A stretch of DNA of 14,128 bases, from contig JADZET010000224.1 of assembly GCA_020850375.1 (NCBI GenBank), forward strand, positions 1-14,128, given 5' to 3'. The translations under genes and the position numbers were made by a program. Origin of the DNA: Phycisphaeraceae bacterium (GTDB taxonomy: Bacteria; Planctomycetota; Phycisphaerae; Phycisphaerales; Phycisphaeraceae). The notes below the pieces were generated by a model that worked only from the letters and a program-made list of their open reading frames with translations, did no database searches and was not told where the DNA came from. Shown piece after piece: positions 1 through 6,006 of the stretch. The first letter of the stretch is position 1, and each line of letters opens with the position of its first letter.

Positions 1-1367
1 GCCGCGTAGTGCAGGGCCATGTCGCAGAGGAACTTGGTGTTGCCCTGGCAGCCGGTCGTGATCGAGGCCTGCCGAACCTGACCGATGCCGGGCATGATCA
101 GCGTGAAGACGACAACCGTGATCGACGCCGTGACCACGAGTTCCAGAAGGGTGTAGCCATCGCCGCGTCGCATCGCGTGCCGATGGCCCGCGGGCGTCGT
201 GTTGACCACGGCGTCGTTCGTTCGCGTCCGACGCCTCAGCAGCACCGCGCCCATGCCCAGCAGCATCACGCCGGCGCCCGCCGGCTCGGGCACCGGGGTG
301 AGCAGGAAGGCGTGCCGCTGCCCGTCGGGGTTGATGCCCCAGCCGACGATCTGGCCGTTCTCGTTGATGTCCTGCGCCCCCAGCAGCAGCCAGCCCGTCC
401 CGGGGACCAGCAGCGTGTTGAGGTCGTACATCTCCCCGGCCCCGTGGTCATAGAAGAAGGCACGCAGCTTCAGGTCGTCCGCGCTGAAGGGATCAATGCT
501 CGAGGTGCCGACCGCCTGATTCAGATCGTTGATGCCCCAGGCGATCGTCGCCCCGCCGAGCGTCGGCAGCACGGTGGTGATGCCGACGATGTTCCCCGGG
601 AACACACGGACAGGGTTGACCTCCCAGTAGATGGCCCGCCAGTTGCCCGGCTCGCCGGGCAGGAAGGTGGCGCCGGCGCCGGTGTCGACATTACTCAGAG
701 CGTACAGGGCGCTGGAGTTCGCGCCGTCGGGCTTGGAGAGGAACATCAGCTGGAAAGCCTGGCTCCAGATCTGCGGGTTGCCCAAGGGCAGGCCGTAGGC
801 GTCCCACTGCAGGGCCACAATCCCGGCATCGTTGATGGCCCAGGCGATGGCGTTGCTGCCGCTGAGCGTGCCGTAGTCGGTCATCTGCCCGGAAGGGCTG
901 CGGATCACCATCCTCGTCGCGTTGCCGCCGTCGTTGACCGCCTGGATGGCCGTGGCGCCGGCGGTGTTGATCCCGAAGGCGATGCTGGTCTGATTGGGGC
1001 CGGTGGAGATGTCGCTGGCCGTGAGCTGGCCGGCCCACAAGGTCGCGTGGATCTGATTGTCGCCGGTCCAGGCTCCCCCGACGGCCGTGCCCGCGTCGTT
1101 GATGGCATAGGCGTAGGTGTAGTCGCCGCCGAGCCCCTGGAGTTCGCGGATGCCATGGACGGCGTCCCAGATGAACGCCTTGCCGTCGCCGACCCCCTCG
1201 CAGGTGCCCACGACCTGCCCCTGGTTGTTGATCGCATACGCGACGCTGTCGCCCCCGAGCGAGCCGAGATCGGTCACGGAGTAGAGGGTTGACGCTCCCA
1301 TCGCTGCCGAGGCGATCCAGACGGTCAACCACAAGCCCACGAGACGGTTGACGAAAGATGATGGCAT
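1..1367 (-). CDS. HAF-repeat / PEP-CTERM / prepilin-type chimeric protein (partial, C-terminus beyond window)
   Basis: The open frame starts at ATG 1367-1365 and runs without a stop to base 1 (455 codons visible). The start is set by an AGGAG 8 nt upstream. In order I read a signal peptide (about residues 1-25), HAF-type repeats with motifs such as DLGSLGG, YAINNQGQVVG and HAFLLTP, a PEP-CTERM signal (VPEP at about 359-362, hydrophobic stretch, LLRRRTR), about 30 linker residues, then a prepilin leader MRRGDG|YTLLELVV (Met 399, cut expected after Gly 404) with a hydrophobic helix. The last visible residues match the pseudopilin part of the paralogue at 1779-3857. HAF repeats are a known family of predicted extracellular repeats of unknown function. 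PEP-CTERM proteins are processed by exosortases, and prepilins by PilD/GspO peptidases. Finding both signals in one chain is unusual. The reading and domain order are secure; the function is unknown. Confidence 0.85.
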   Translation of the reverse strand, partial: MPSSFVNRLVGLWLTVWIASAAMGASTLYSVTDLGSLGGDSVAYAINNQGQVVGTCEGVGDGKAFIWDAVHGIRELQGLGGDYTYAYAINDAGTAVGGAWTGDNQIHATLWAGQLTASDISTGPNQTSIAFGINTAGATAIQAVNDGGNATRMVIRSPSGQMTDYGTLSGSNAIAWAINDAGIVALQWDAYGLPLGNPQIWSQAFQLMFLSKPDGANSSALYALSNVDTGAGATFLPGEPGNWRAIYWEVNPVRVFPGNIVGITTVLPTLGGATIAWGINDLNQAVGTSSIDPFSADDLKLRAFFYDHGAGEMYDLNTLLVPGTGWLLLGAQDINENGQIVGWGINPDGQRHAFLLTPVPEPAGAGVMLLGMGAVLLRRRTRTNDAVVNTTPAGHRHAMRRGDGYTLLELVVTASITVVVFTLIMPGIGQVRQASITTGCQGNTKFLCDMALHYA

Positions 1368-1375
1368 GGTGAGAT

Positions 1376-1380
1376 CTCCT
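1376..1380 (-). promoter_or_regulatory. Ribosome binding site of the partial chimera gene
   Basis: AGGAG on the minus strand, 8 nt before ATG 1367. It decides the start against longer readings in other frames. The same CAGGAG placement precedes the paralogue at 3857. Confidence 0.75.
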
Positions 1381-1385
1381 GGTAT

Positions 1386-1411
1386 GGTTGCGGTCATGGC
1401 ATGACACAACC
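1386..1411 (-). promoter_or_regulatory. Leader hairpin directly upstream of the RBS
   Basis: Two nested arms: GGTTG (1386-1390) pairs with CAACC (1407-1411), and GTCAT (1393-1397) pairs with ATGAC (1401-1405) around a 3-nt loop. It lies just upstream of the AGGAG of the first chimera. A hairpin with the shared minus-strand motif TGTGTCATG lies at the same place upstream of the paralogue (3877-3900). It may affect translation initiation; this is inference. Confidence 0.45.
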
Positions 1412-1507
1412 CTGCGGGTCAGGGCCGACCTGAGCCGCGGAAATTGCTGGCTCGATCCGCTGACACGTCACCGCCGCGTGTGTGACGGCGGATGGGGTGG
1501 GGACGTC

Positions 1508-1530
1508 AGCGACCGGCCGAACCGGTCGCT
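1508..1530 (-). promoter_or_regulatory. Perfect 9-bp hairpin in the leader
   Basis: AGCGACCGG (1508-1516) and CCGGTCGCT (1522-1530) are exact reverse complements around a 5-nt loop. No T-tract follows on either strand, so an ordinary intrinsic terminator is unlikely. If the promoter at 1572-1600 is right, the hairpin lies near the 5' end of the leader of the first chimera gene. Confidence 0.45.
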
Positions 1531-1571
1531 CCGAACCGTGCTAATTAAATCGCTGAGATATCAACCAGCAC

Positions 1572-1600
1572 AAATTAAGTCGGTATATCGAGAGTGTCAA
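1572..1600 (-). promoter_or_regulatory. Candidate sigma-70-type promoter of the first chimera gene
   Basis: On the minus strand TTGACA (1600-1595, perfect -35) is followed 17 bp later by TAATTT (1577-1572, a weak -10 with 3 of 6 matches), in AT-rich DNA. The -35 lies 233 nt from the ATG. The paralogue has TTGACT at 230 nt from its ATG, which supports the placement. The leader would be about 200 nt. Confidence 0.4.
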
Positions 1601-1778
1601 GGAAAATCTTCAGTGTTTATAACTTTTAGCCAATCCCCGCCTCGGGCTGTCATACGACGTATCACCATCGCGTGAACCATCTCATGGATAGTCAATCACA
1701 TCATGGGCCACGGCGTGCATCAGCCTCGGAAGGGCCCGTCATCACGCCATGCCTCGCGGACCGTACGGCCCGTAGTCG

Positions 1779-3857
1779 CTACTGCGGGGGCAGCGTCCGC
1801 GGCGCGGTGAGGTTGTTGACCGGCTGGTAAACGATCGAGGACAGCTTGATATCGCTTCCAGTGCCGACCACATTGCCGCGATGCCACCACATCACGTTGC
1901 CGTACGCGGTATTGAGGGATGGTGCCGGCGAGCCGAGACTCAGTGCCAATTGGGGATACGAGCCGCCGAGAATGATCTTGGCCCGCTCCTGCATCGTAAT
2001 CCCAGCGGCATCGGGAATCGGCACCCGGGCAGCGTGGCCGTCGACAAAGCCGAAGGACAGCGTACCGACCCTGTGCTGCTCGATGTCATAGCGAGTGCCA
2101 TAGGTGCCGGGCTCGATGCACATGACCATGTAGTTGACGGCCCCGCGGTCCATGTTCGGCTCGCCCACCAAGACGTTGCGTGCCGGCTCCTCGGCCATCT
2201 CGATGCTGGCATTCATGCCGAAGGTATTGATGACGTAGTCCGTCGGCCAATTGTAGACGCCCGTCGCGCTGTTCAGGCTGGTCTGCCGGCGATGAGCGTT
2301 CGGAATGACCGGGCAGATCAGCCGCCCGAGCTGATCGGGCGTGATGTACTGACCATCCTCCAGAATCCCGAGCCAGCTCAGCTTCCGATCGGACAGCTTG
2401 CTGATACCGGATATGGTCCACCAATAGTCATTGGTGGGCGCGACTTTCCCGTTTAAGATCTTGTAGGCCGGCTTGCGTTCGTCCGGCACGCCGATGTTTT
2501 GATGCTCCACGGCGTAGTCCAGGAAAGCGCCGCAGAGGAACTTGGCGTTGCTCTGGCAACTGGTTACCGCCGAACTGGAGCGGACCATGCCAATGCCCGG
2601 AAGGAGCAACGTGAAGGTGACGGTCGTGATGGCCGCCGTCACGACCACTTCGGTGATCGTCACGCCCGCGTGACGCCGCCGGGCCGTCGTCCGGACGGCG
2701 GGCGAGCCCTGGTAACGCAATGGGCCGCCGATTCGTCGCCGTCCTCGCCTCAGGCAGACGGCGGCGCCGATCAGCAGCAGGCCCATCGTCCCGGGCTCGG
2801 GCACCGGCGTGAGCAGGAAGGCATGCCGTTCGCCTTGGGGATTGATCCCCCAGCCGACGATCTGGCCGCTCTCGTTGATGTCCTGCGCGCCCAGGAGCAG
2901 CCACCCTGGATTCGATACCAGCAGCGTGTTGAGGTCGATCAGGCCGGCATCATAGAGAAAAGCGCGCAGCAGCATCTCTTCAGAGCTCGACGGGCTGATG
3001 CTCGACGTGCCGACGATCTGGTTGTGATCATTCATCCCCCAGGCGATGGTGGCTCCGCCGAGCGTCGGCAGCGTCGACGTGACGCCCAGGATATTTCCTG
3101 GAAAGGATCGACTGTCATTGATCTCCCAGAAGATCGCCCGCCAGCCGCCCGGCTGATCGGGCAGGAAGGTCGCGCCGGCCGCGGAGTTGACGTTGCTGAT
3201 GGCGAACAGGCCGCTGGTGGTGGATCCTTCGGGCTTGGAGTGGAAGACGAGTTGGGTCGTCGGGCTCCACGAGTTGGGGTTGCCCTGCGGCAGGCCGTAG
3301 GCGTCCCACTGCAGGGCCACGGTGCCTGTGTTGTTGATGGCCCAGGCGAATGCACTGTTGCCGCTGAGCGTGCCGTAGTCGGTGATCTGTCCGGAAGGGC
3401 TGCGGATGACCATGCGGGACATCTGGCTGCCGTTGCTGACGGCCTGCATGACGGTGGTGCCGCTGCTGTTGATGCCAAAGGCGGTGCTGGTCTGGCTCGT
3501 GCCGGGGGAGATGTCGGTGGCGACCAGCTCGTTGTCCCACATCGTGGCGTGGCCCTCGCTGCCAGCTGTCCAGGCCCCGCCGACCGCCGTGCCCGCGTCG
3601 TTGATGGCGTAGGCGTAGGCATAGTCGCCGCCCAGGCCCTGGAGCTGACGCATGCCGTTCACGCCGTCCCAGATAAACGCCTTGTCCCCGGAGGTGCCGA
3701 CCACCTGCCCGTTGTTGTTGATCGCATACGCGACGCTGTCGCCCCCGAGCGAGCCGAGATCGGTCACGAAGTAGGGGGTCACCGCCGCCTGGGCGGCCGA
3801 GGCGATCCCGAGCGTCAGGCCGATGCACGCGACCCACTTGAACGTTGAGCGGGGCAT
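1779..3857 (-). CDS. HAF-repeat / PEP-CTERM protein fused in frame to a prepilin-type protein
   Basis: This 692-residue protein starts at ATG 3857 with CAGGAG 7 nt upstream. It has a signal peptide (1-24, cut near AAQA), HAF repeats over about 30-350 (DLGSLGG, YAINNNGQVVG, HAFLLTP), and a PEP-CTERM signal (VPEP 352-355, hydrophobic 358-369, LRRGRRR). An Arg-rich stretch (370-395) leads to a prepilin leader HAG|VTITEVVV with cleavage expected after Gly 398 and the conserved Glu at +5 (403). A hydrophobic helix (about 401-424) and a pseudopilin-like body (425-692) follow. The body contains FGFVDGH (602-608) with a His at 595, close to the H-X9-DG motif of prepilin-associated planctomycete proteins, with one residue more. 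Tandem paralogue of the gene at 1-1367. Predicted topology is HAF outside, Arg-rich loop inside, pseudopilin outside. Domain reading is strong; processing and function are inferred. Confidence 0.88.
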   Translation of the reverse strand: MPRSTFKWVACIGLTLGIASAAQAAVTPYFVTDLGSLGGDSVAYAINNNGQVVGTSGDKAFIWDGVNGMRQLQGLGGDYAYAYAINDAGTAVGGAWTAGSEGHATMWDNELVATDISPGTSQTSTAFGINSSGTTVMQAVSNGSQMSRMVIRSPSGQITDYGTLSGNSAFAWAINNTGTVALQWDAYGLPQGNPNSWSPTTQLVFHSKPEGSTTSGLFAISNVNSAAGATFLPDQPGGWRAIFWEINDSRSFPGNILGVTSTLPTLGGATIAWGMNDHNQIVGTSSISPSSSEEMLLRAFLYDAGLIDLNTLLVSNPGWLLLGAQDINESGQIVGWGINPQGERHAFLLTPVPEPGTMGLLLIGAAVCLRRGRRRIGGPLRYQGSPAVRTTARRRHAGVTITEVVVTAAITTVTFTLLLPGIGMVRSSSAVTSCQSNAKFLCGAFLDYAVEHQNIGVPDERKPAYKILNGKVAPTNDYWWTISGISKLSDRKLSWLGILEDGQYITPDQLGRLICPVIPNAHRRQTSLNSATGVYNWPTDYVINTFGMNASIEMAEEPARNVLVGEPNMDRGAVNYMVMCIEPGTYGTRYDIEQHRVGTLSFGFVDGHAARVPIPDAAGITMQERAKIILGGSYPQLALSLGSPAPSLNTAYGNVMWWHRGNVVGTGSDIKLSSIVYQPVNNLTAPRTLPPQ

Positions 3858-3864
3858 TCAAGGA

Positions 3865-3870
3865 CTCCTG
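3865..3870 (-). promoter_or_regulatory. Ribosome binding site of the complete chimera gene
   Basis: CAGGAG on the minus strand, 7 nt before ATG 3857. It fixes the start and is conserved in the paralogue. Confidence 0.75.
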
Positions 3871-3876
3871 GTAGTG

Positions 3877-3900
3877 GCGGCCATGACACAGCATGGCCGC
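3877..3900 (-). promoter_or_regulatory. Perfect 9-bp hairpin directly upstream of the RBS
   Basis: GCGGCCATG (3877-3885) and CATGGCCGC (3892-3900) are exact reverse complements with a 6-nt loop. It ends 6 bp upstream of the CAGGAG. There is no T-tract. It is the positional equivalent of the hairpin at 1386-1411 of the paralogue. A role in translation or mRNA stability is possible but not shown. Confidence 0.5.
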
Positions 3901-3922
3901 GCAGGTTCAGGGCTGGCAAGAC

Positions 3923-3997
3923 GTCGTGACGGACATCGATCGGATCCGAGAAAGCGGATCACGACCCTGTGCCGCGACGGCCAAGGCAGACCTTGGC
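3923..3997 (-). promoter_or_regulatory. Further stem-loops in the leader of the complete chimera gene
   Basis: GCCAAGG (3980-3986) pairs with CCTTGGC (3991-3997) around CAGA. GATCCG (3943-3948) pairs with CGGATC (3955-3960) around 6 nt. GTCGTGA (3923-3929) can pair with TCACGAC (3959-3965), and five of these pairs can form together with the inner stem. The leader thus appears strongly structured. No known riboswitch class is recognised. Confidence 0.4.
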
Positions 3998-4058
3998 GTC
4001 CTTTCTCCTCGCTCCGTGAGATTGAGCTAATTCAGATGTACTGGCATCAACAAGAGGG

Positions 4059-4087
4059 AAGATAATCCGGTGACATGCGGCAGTCAA
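4059..4087 (-). promoter_or_regulatory. Candidate sigma-70-type promoter of the complete chimera gene
   Basis: TTGACT (4087-4082, 5 of 6) and TATCTT (4064-4059, 4 of 6) are separated by exactly 17 bp on the minus strand. An A/T-rich block (4088-4112) lies just upstream, as an UP element would. The start of transcription would leave a leader of about 195 nt, matching the paralogue. Confidence 0.5.
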
Positions 4088-4149
4088 GAAAATTTTTTTG
4101 ATTTTCAGAAATTCAATGGGGATCTGTCCATTCGCCCATGCCAGGCGAT

Positions 4150-5673
4150 CTATCCGATCGACGGATGAGCGGTCATGCATCTCGCTGTTGCGGGGGCATG
4201 TGTGGCCGCGGACATGGCATGCCGGCGAGCCGGGCCGGTCCGACAGATCCCCAGCCAGATTACCCATCCTGCCAAGAGCAGCATTGGCGTCGCCGGCTCG
4301 GGAACGATCGTCGTCAGCGACAGTGAAACACCCTGCGAGCCCGCGATCGCGTCGAGGAAGGGGTTGATGTCCTGGACGCTGAATTGGCCGTCGCCGTTGA
4401 GGTCGCCCATGGCCGTGAGTTCAGCCGCGGTGGAGGGGGGGGCCACGAGCTGATCTTGCAGGGCCGCGACGAAGGGGTTGATGTCCTGGATATTGATCAC
4501 GCCGTCGCCGTTGAAGTCGCCCGGCTTGGCGGGGGTGAGCGCCACGGCCTGATAGCTGCCCTGGCCGTTGGTCGCCCAGCCGACGATCACGCCCAGGTCG
4601 TTGATGTCGTTGGCCGAGGTCACGGTCCAGCCGGACCCGGGGGTGATCAGGCTGTTCAGGTCGGTCATGCCCTTGCCGGCGGACCAGATAAAGCCGTGCG
4701 CCTGGTCGGACTGGGGGATGTCGGAGACGCCCACGACCAGGCCGAGGTTGTTCAGGCTCGTCGCCGAGCTGTTGGCGCCGCCGAGCGTGCCGAGGTTGGT
4801 CTTGGTCGCGCCGTTCCAGAAGAAGGCCTTGGCGTTGCCGTTGGCGTCCTCGGCCCGGCCGACGACCTGGCCGAAGAGGTTGATCGCCGTGGCCCAGCTC
4901 CGCGCCCCCCCGAACGTGCCCAGCTCCTGGATCGCGCCGCTGGAGCTCCAGCGCACGGCCCGGGCCTGACCCTGGGCGTTGTAGGCGTGGCCGGCGACCT
5001 GCCGGGTGTCGTTGATCGACGCCCCGTGGCTGTACTTGCCCCCGAGCGACGACAGGGACACCGGCCCCGAGTTTGTCGAGCTCCATTGCGCCGCCCGGAA
5101 CTGGGTGGACCAGTCCGGCAGCAGCACGTCCGCCTGCCCCACCATCACGCCGAGGTTGTTGATGCTCACGGCCAAGCTCGACGTGCCGCCGAGCGTGCCC
5201 AGGTCCTTCATGCCCGCCCCGGCCGTCCAGATGAACGCGTGCGGATCACGCTCGGTCAGGAAGGAGCGCCCCACGACCTGGCCCAGCTCGTTGATGCCGT
5301 ACGCCGCCGAGCGGTTGTAGCCCAGGTCGCCAAGGTCGCGGATCAATCCCTGATTGCTCCACAGCACGGCGTGGAACAGGCCGTCTGGACGCTGGGCCTC
5401 GCCCACGACCTGCCCGAGGTTGTTGATGGCGTAGGCGTAGGCGTTCGATCCGCCGAGCGTCGGCAGCACGTGCAGGACGTATCGTGTCGTGATCGCCGCG
5501 CGCGCCGAGGCGCACAGCGCCAGGCTCACGACGACGATCGACAGACATCGGACGACAAGCGCCACACGGGCCGGGTCTCGGCCAGTCCGGACCATGGATC
5601 GTGGACGTGGGCGATGGACTGATCGGCCCCCCCGCTCGGCGCGCGGGGTCGCCTCGACGCGAATACTGGCCAT
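4150..5673 (-). CDS. HAF-repeat protein with dockerin type I-like repeats and PEP-CTERM signal
   Basis: This 507-residue protein has an Arg-rich N-region followed by a hydrophobic core (about 36-56) ending in ASARA, so it is predicted to be exported. Residues 66-380 carry about six to seven HAF repeats (DLGTLGG, AINNLGQVVG, HAFIW). Two dockerin/EF-hand-like loops follow: GDFNGDGVINIQDINPF (385-401) and GDLNGDGQFSVQDINPF (423-439). A PEP-CTERM signal ends the protein (VPEP 457-460, hydrophobic 463-476), with an unusually long tail of about 30 residues. In the family, dockerin loops bind calcium and may bind cohesins; HAF function is unknown. The start at 5673 has AAGGA 11 nt upstream; ATG 5595 (Met 27) would give a more normal signal peptide but has no RBS. 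Related to the two chimeras but lacking their prepilin part. Likely anchored in or released from the cell envelope. Confidence 0.87.
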   Translation of the reverse strand: MASIRVEATPRAERGGRSVHRPRPRSMVRTGRDPARVALVVRCLSIVVVSLALCASARAAITTRYVLHVLPTLGGSNAYAYAINNLGQVVGEAQRPDGLFHAVLWSNQGLIRDLGDLGYNRSAAYGINELGQVVGRSFLTERDPHAFIWTAGAGMKDLGTLGGTSSLAVSINNLGVMVGQADVLLPDWSTQFRAAQWSSTNSGPVSLSSLGGKYSHGASINDTRQVAGHAYNAQGQARAVRWSSSGAIQELGTFGGARSWATAINLFGQVVGRAEDANGNAKAFFWNGATKTNLGTLGGANSSATSLNNLGLVVGVSDIPQSDQAHGFIWSAGKGMTDLNSLITPGSGWTVTSANDINDLGVIVGWATNGQGSYQAVALTPAKPGDFNGDGVINIQDINPFVAALQDQLVAPPSTAAELTAMGDLNGDGQFSVQDINPFLDAIAGSQGVSLSLTTIVPEPATPMLLLAGWVIWLGICRTGPARRHAMSAATHAPATARCMTAHPSIG

Positions 5674-5705
5674 TCTTGGGTGTGTCCTTCCCCCGAAGGA
5701 CCGAT

Positions 5706-5735
5706 AACGTACCAGTAGACAGCTCGTGCCGTCAA
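5706..5735 (-). promoter_or_regulatory. Possible promoter of the dockerin/HAF gene
   Basis: TTGACG (5735-5730) and TACGTT (5711-5706) are separated by 18 bp on the minus strand, with TG before the -10 as in extended -10 promoters. A second candidate -35, a perfect TTGACA at 5835-5830, has no good -10. Weak evidence. Confidence 0.3.
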
Positions 5736-5876
5736 AAACAGACGGCCGGTCAGGCCTGAGGGATCGAACGGTGTTAAAACGAACGTGGCGACCGTTAACC
5801 AGCTTGTTGCATGAGTGTTACATGTTTTATGTCAAATGAATATCGGAGTGTGCCTTTCGAGGAGCGGATGAACGCG

Positions 5877-5899
5877 GATACTATTGAACAATAAGTATC
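5877..5899. promoter_or_regulatory. AT-rich imperfect dyad (operator-like)
   Basis: GATACT (5877-5882) and ATTG (5883-5886) mirror CAAT (5889-5892) and AGTATC (5894-5899), with one unpaired base at 5893 and 2 bp at the centre. The centre is too short for a good RNA hairpin, so a protein-binding dyad is the more natural reading. It lies about 200 bp upstream of the dockerin/HAF gene and about 110 bp past the end of hslU. Confidence 0.3.
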
Positions 5900-6006
5900 G
5901 AATACTGGCTAAAAATATGGCATGAAACCCGGCAGGGGGGCGTGATGGCTGGCCCGCGGTGGTGATTTCATGGCGACCCGGTGTGCCGCCGACGGGCCGC
6001 GACGCG

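Larger units (their letters stand above)
1..1600 (-). repeat. Tandem duplication, downstream copy (gene plus leader)
   Basis: This segment is paralogous to 2511-4087 at a distance of about 2.49 kb, in direct orientation. It covers the coding region up to the window edge, the leader and the promoter candidate. Nucleotide identity is patchy: 1224-1278 is identical to 3714-3768 over 55 bp, other blocks have clearly diverged. The window edge truncates this copy. Confidence 0.75.
1368..1778. other. Intergenic region between the tandem chimeras
   Basis: This 411-bp stretch holds the RBS, two hairpins and the promoter candidate listed separately. Between 1461 and 1491 there are further competing short inverted repeats (CCGCCG 1471-1476 with CGGCGG 1486-1491, or CGTCAC 1466-1471 with GTGACG 1482-1487). 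The part next to the stop of the upstream gene (1601-1778) holds a short palindrome TACGGGCCGTA but no hairpin followed by a T-tract. The plus-strand open frame 1388-1675 has no RBS or recognisable domain, and I do not call it a gene. Confidence 0.6.
2511..4087 (-). repeat. Tandem duplication, upstream copy (gene plus leader)
   Basis: Counterpart of 1-1600. In the leaders, read on the minus strand, GTTGAT and AATTAGC occur in both copies separated by exactly 13 nt and are followed by GGAGCGA. CAGGAG precedes both start codons. Duplication of gene plus control region is therefore visible directly. Confidence 0.75.
5674..6006. other. Intergenic region between dockerin/HAF gene and hslU
   Basis: A 333-bp stretch, AT-rich at 5770-5925 in otherwise GC-rich DNA. 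It carries the RBS (AAGGA, 5689-5685), promoter candidates for the minus-strand gene and the dyad at 5877-5899. I see no convincing terminator for hslU and no small gene. Confidence 0.5.

Noticed and set aside
9..1292. Long plus-strand open frame of 427 codons
   Set aside because: It is antisense to the first chimera gene; the translation is Arg/Gly/Asp-rich with no domain, while the minus strand gives a clear HAF/PEP-CTERM/prepilin reading.
691..1407. Minus-strand open frame of 238 codons overlapping the first chimera
   Set aside because: Other frame of the same strand, Arg/His/Gln-rich; the true frame has the RBS at 1376-1380 and clear domains.
1388..1675. Possible 95-codon gene on the plus strand in the intergenic region
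   Set aside because: No RBS, no domain, and it lies over the leader and promoter of the minus-strand gene.
2499..3848. Plus-strand open frame of 449 codons
   Set aside because: Antisense to the complete chimera gene; low-complexity product typical of GC-rich shadows.
4088..4106. Terminator of the dockerin/HAF gene (GAAAAT ... ATTTTC with A/T run)
   Set aside because: The stem is A/T only and would be weak; the position fits better an A/T-rich element upstream of the promoter at 4059-4087.
4384..5622. Plus-strand open frame of 412 codons
   Set aside because: Antisense to the dockerin/HAF gene; no recognisable motif.
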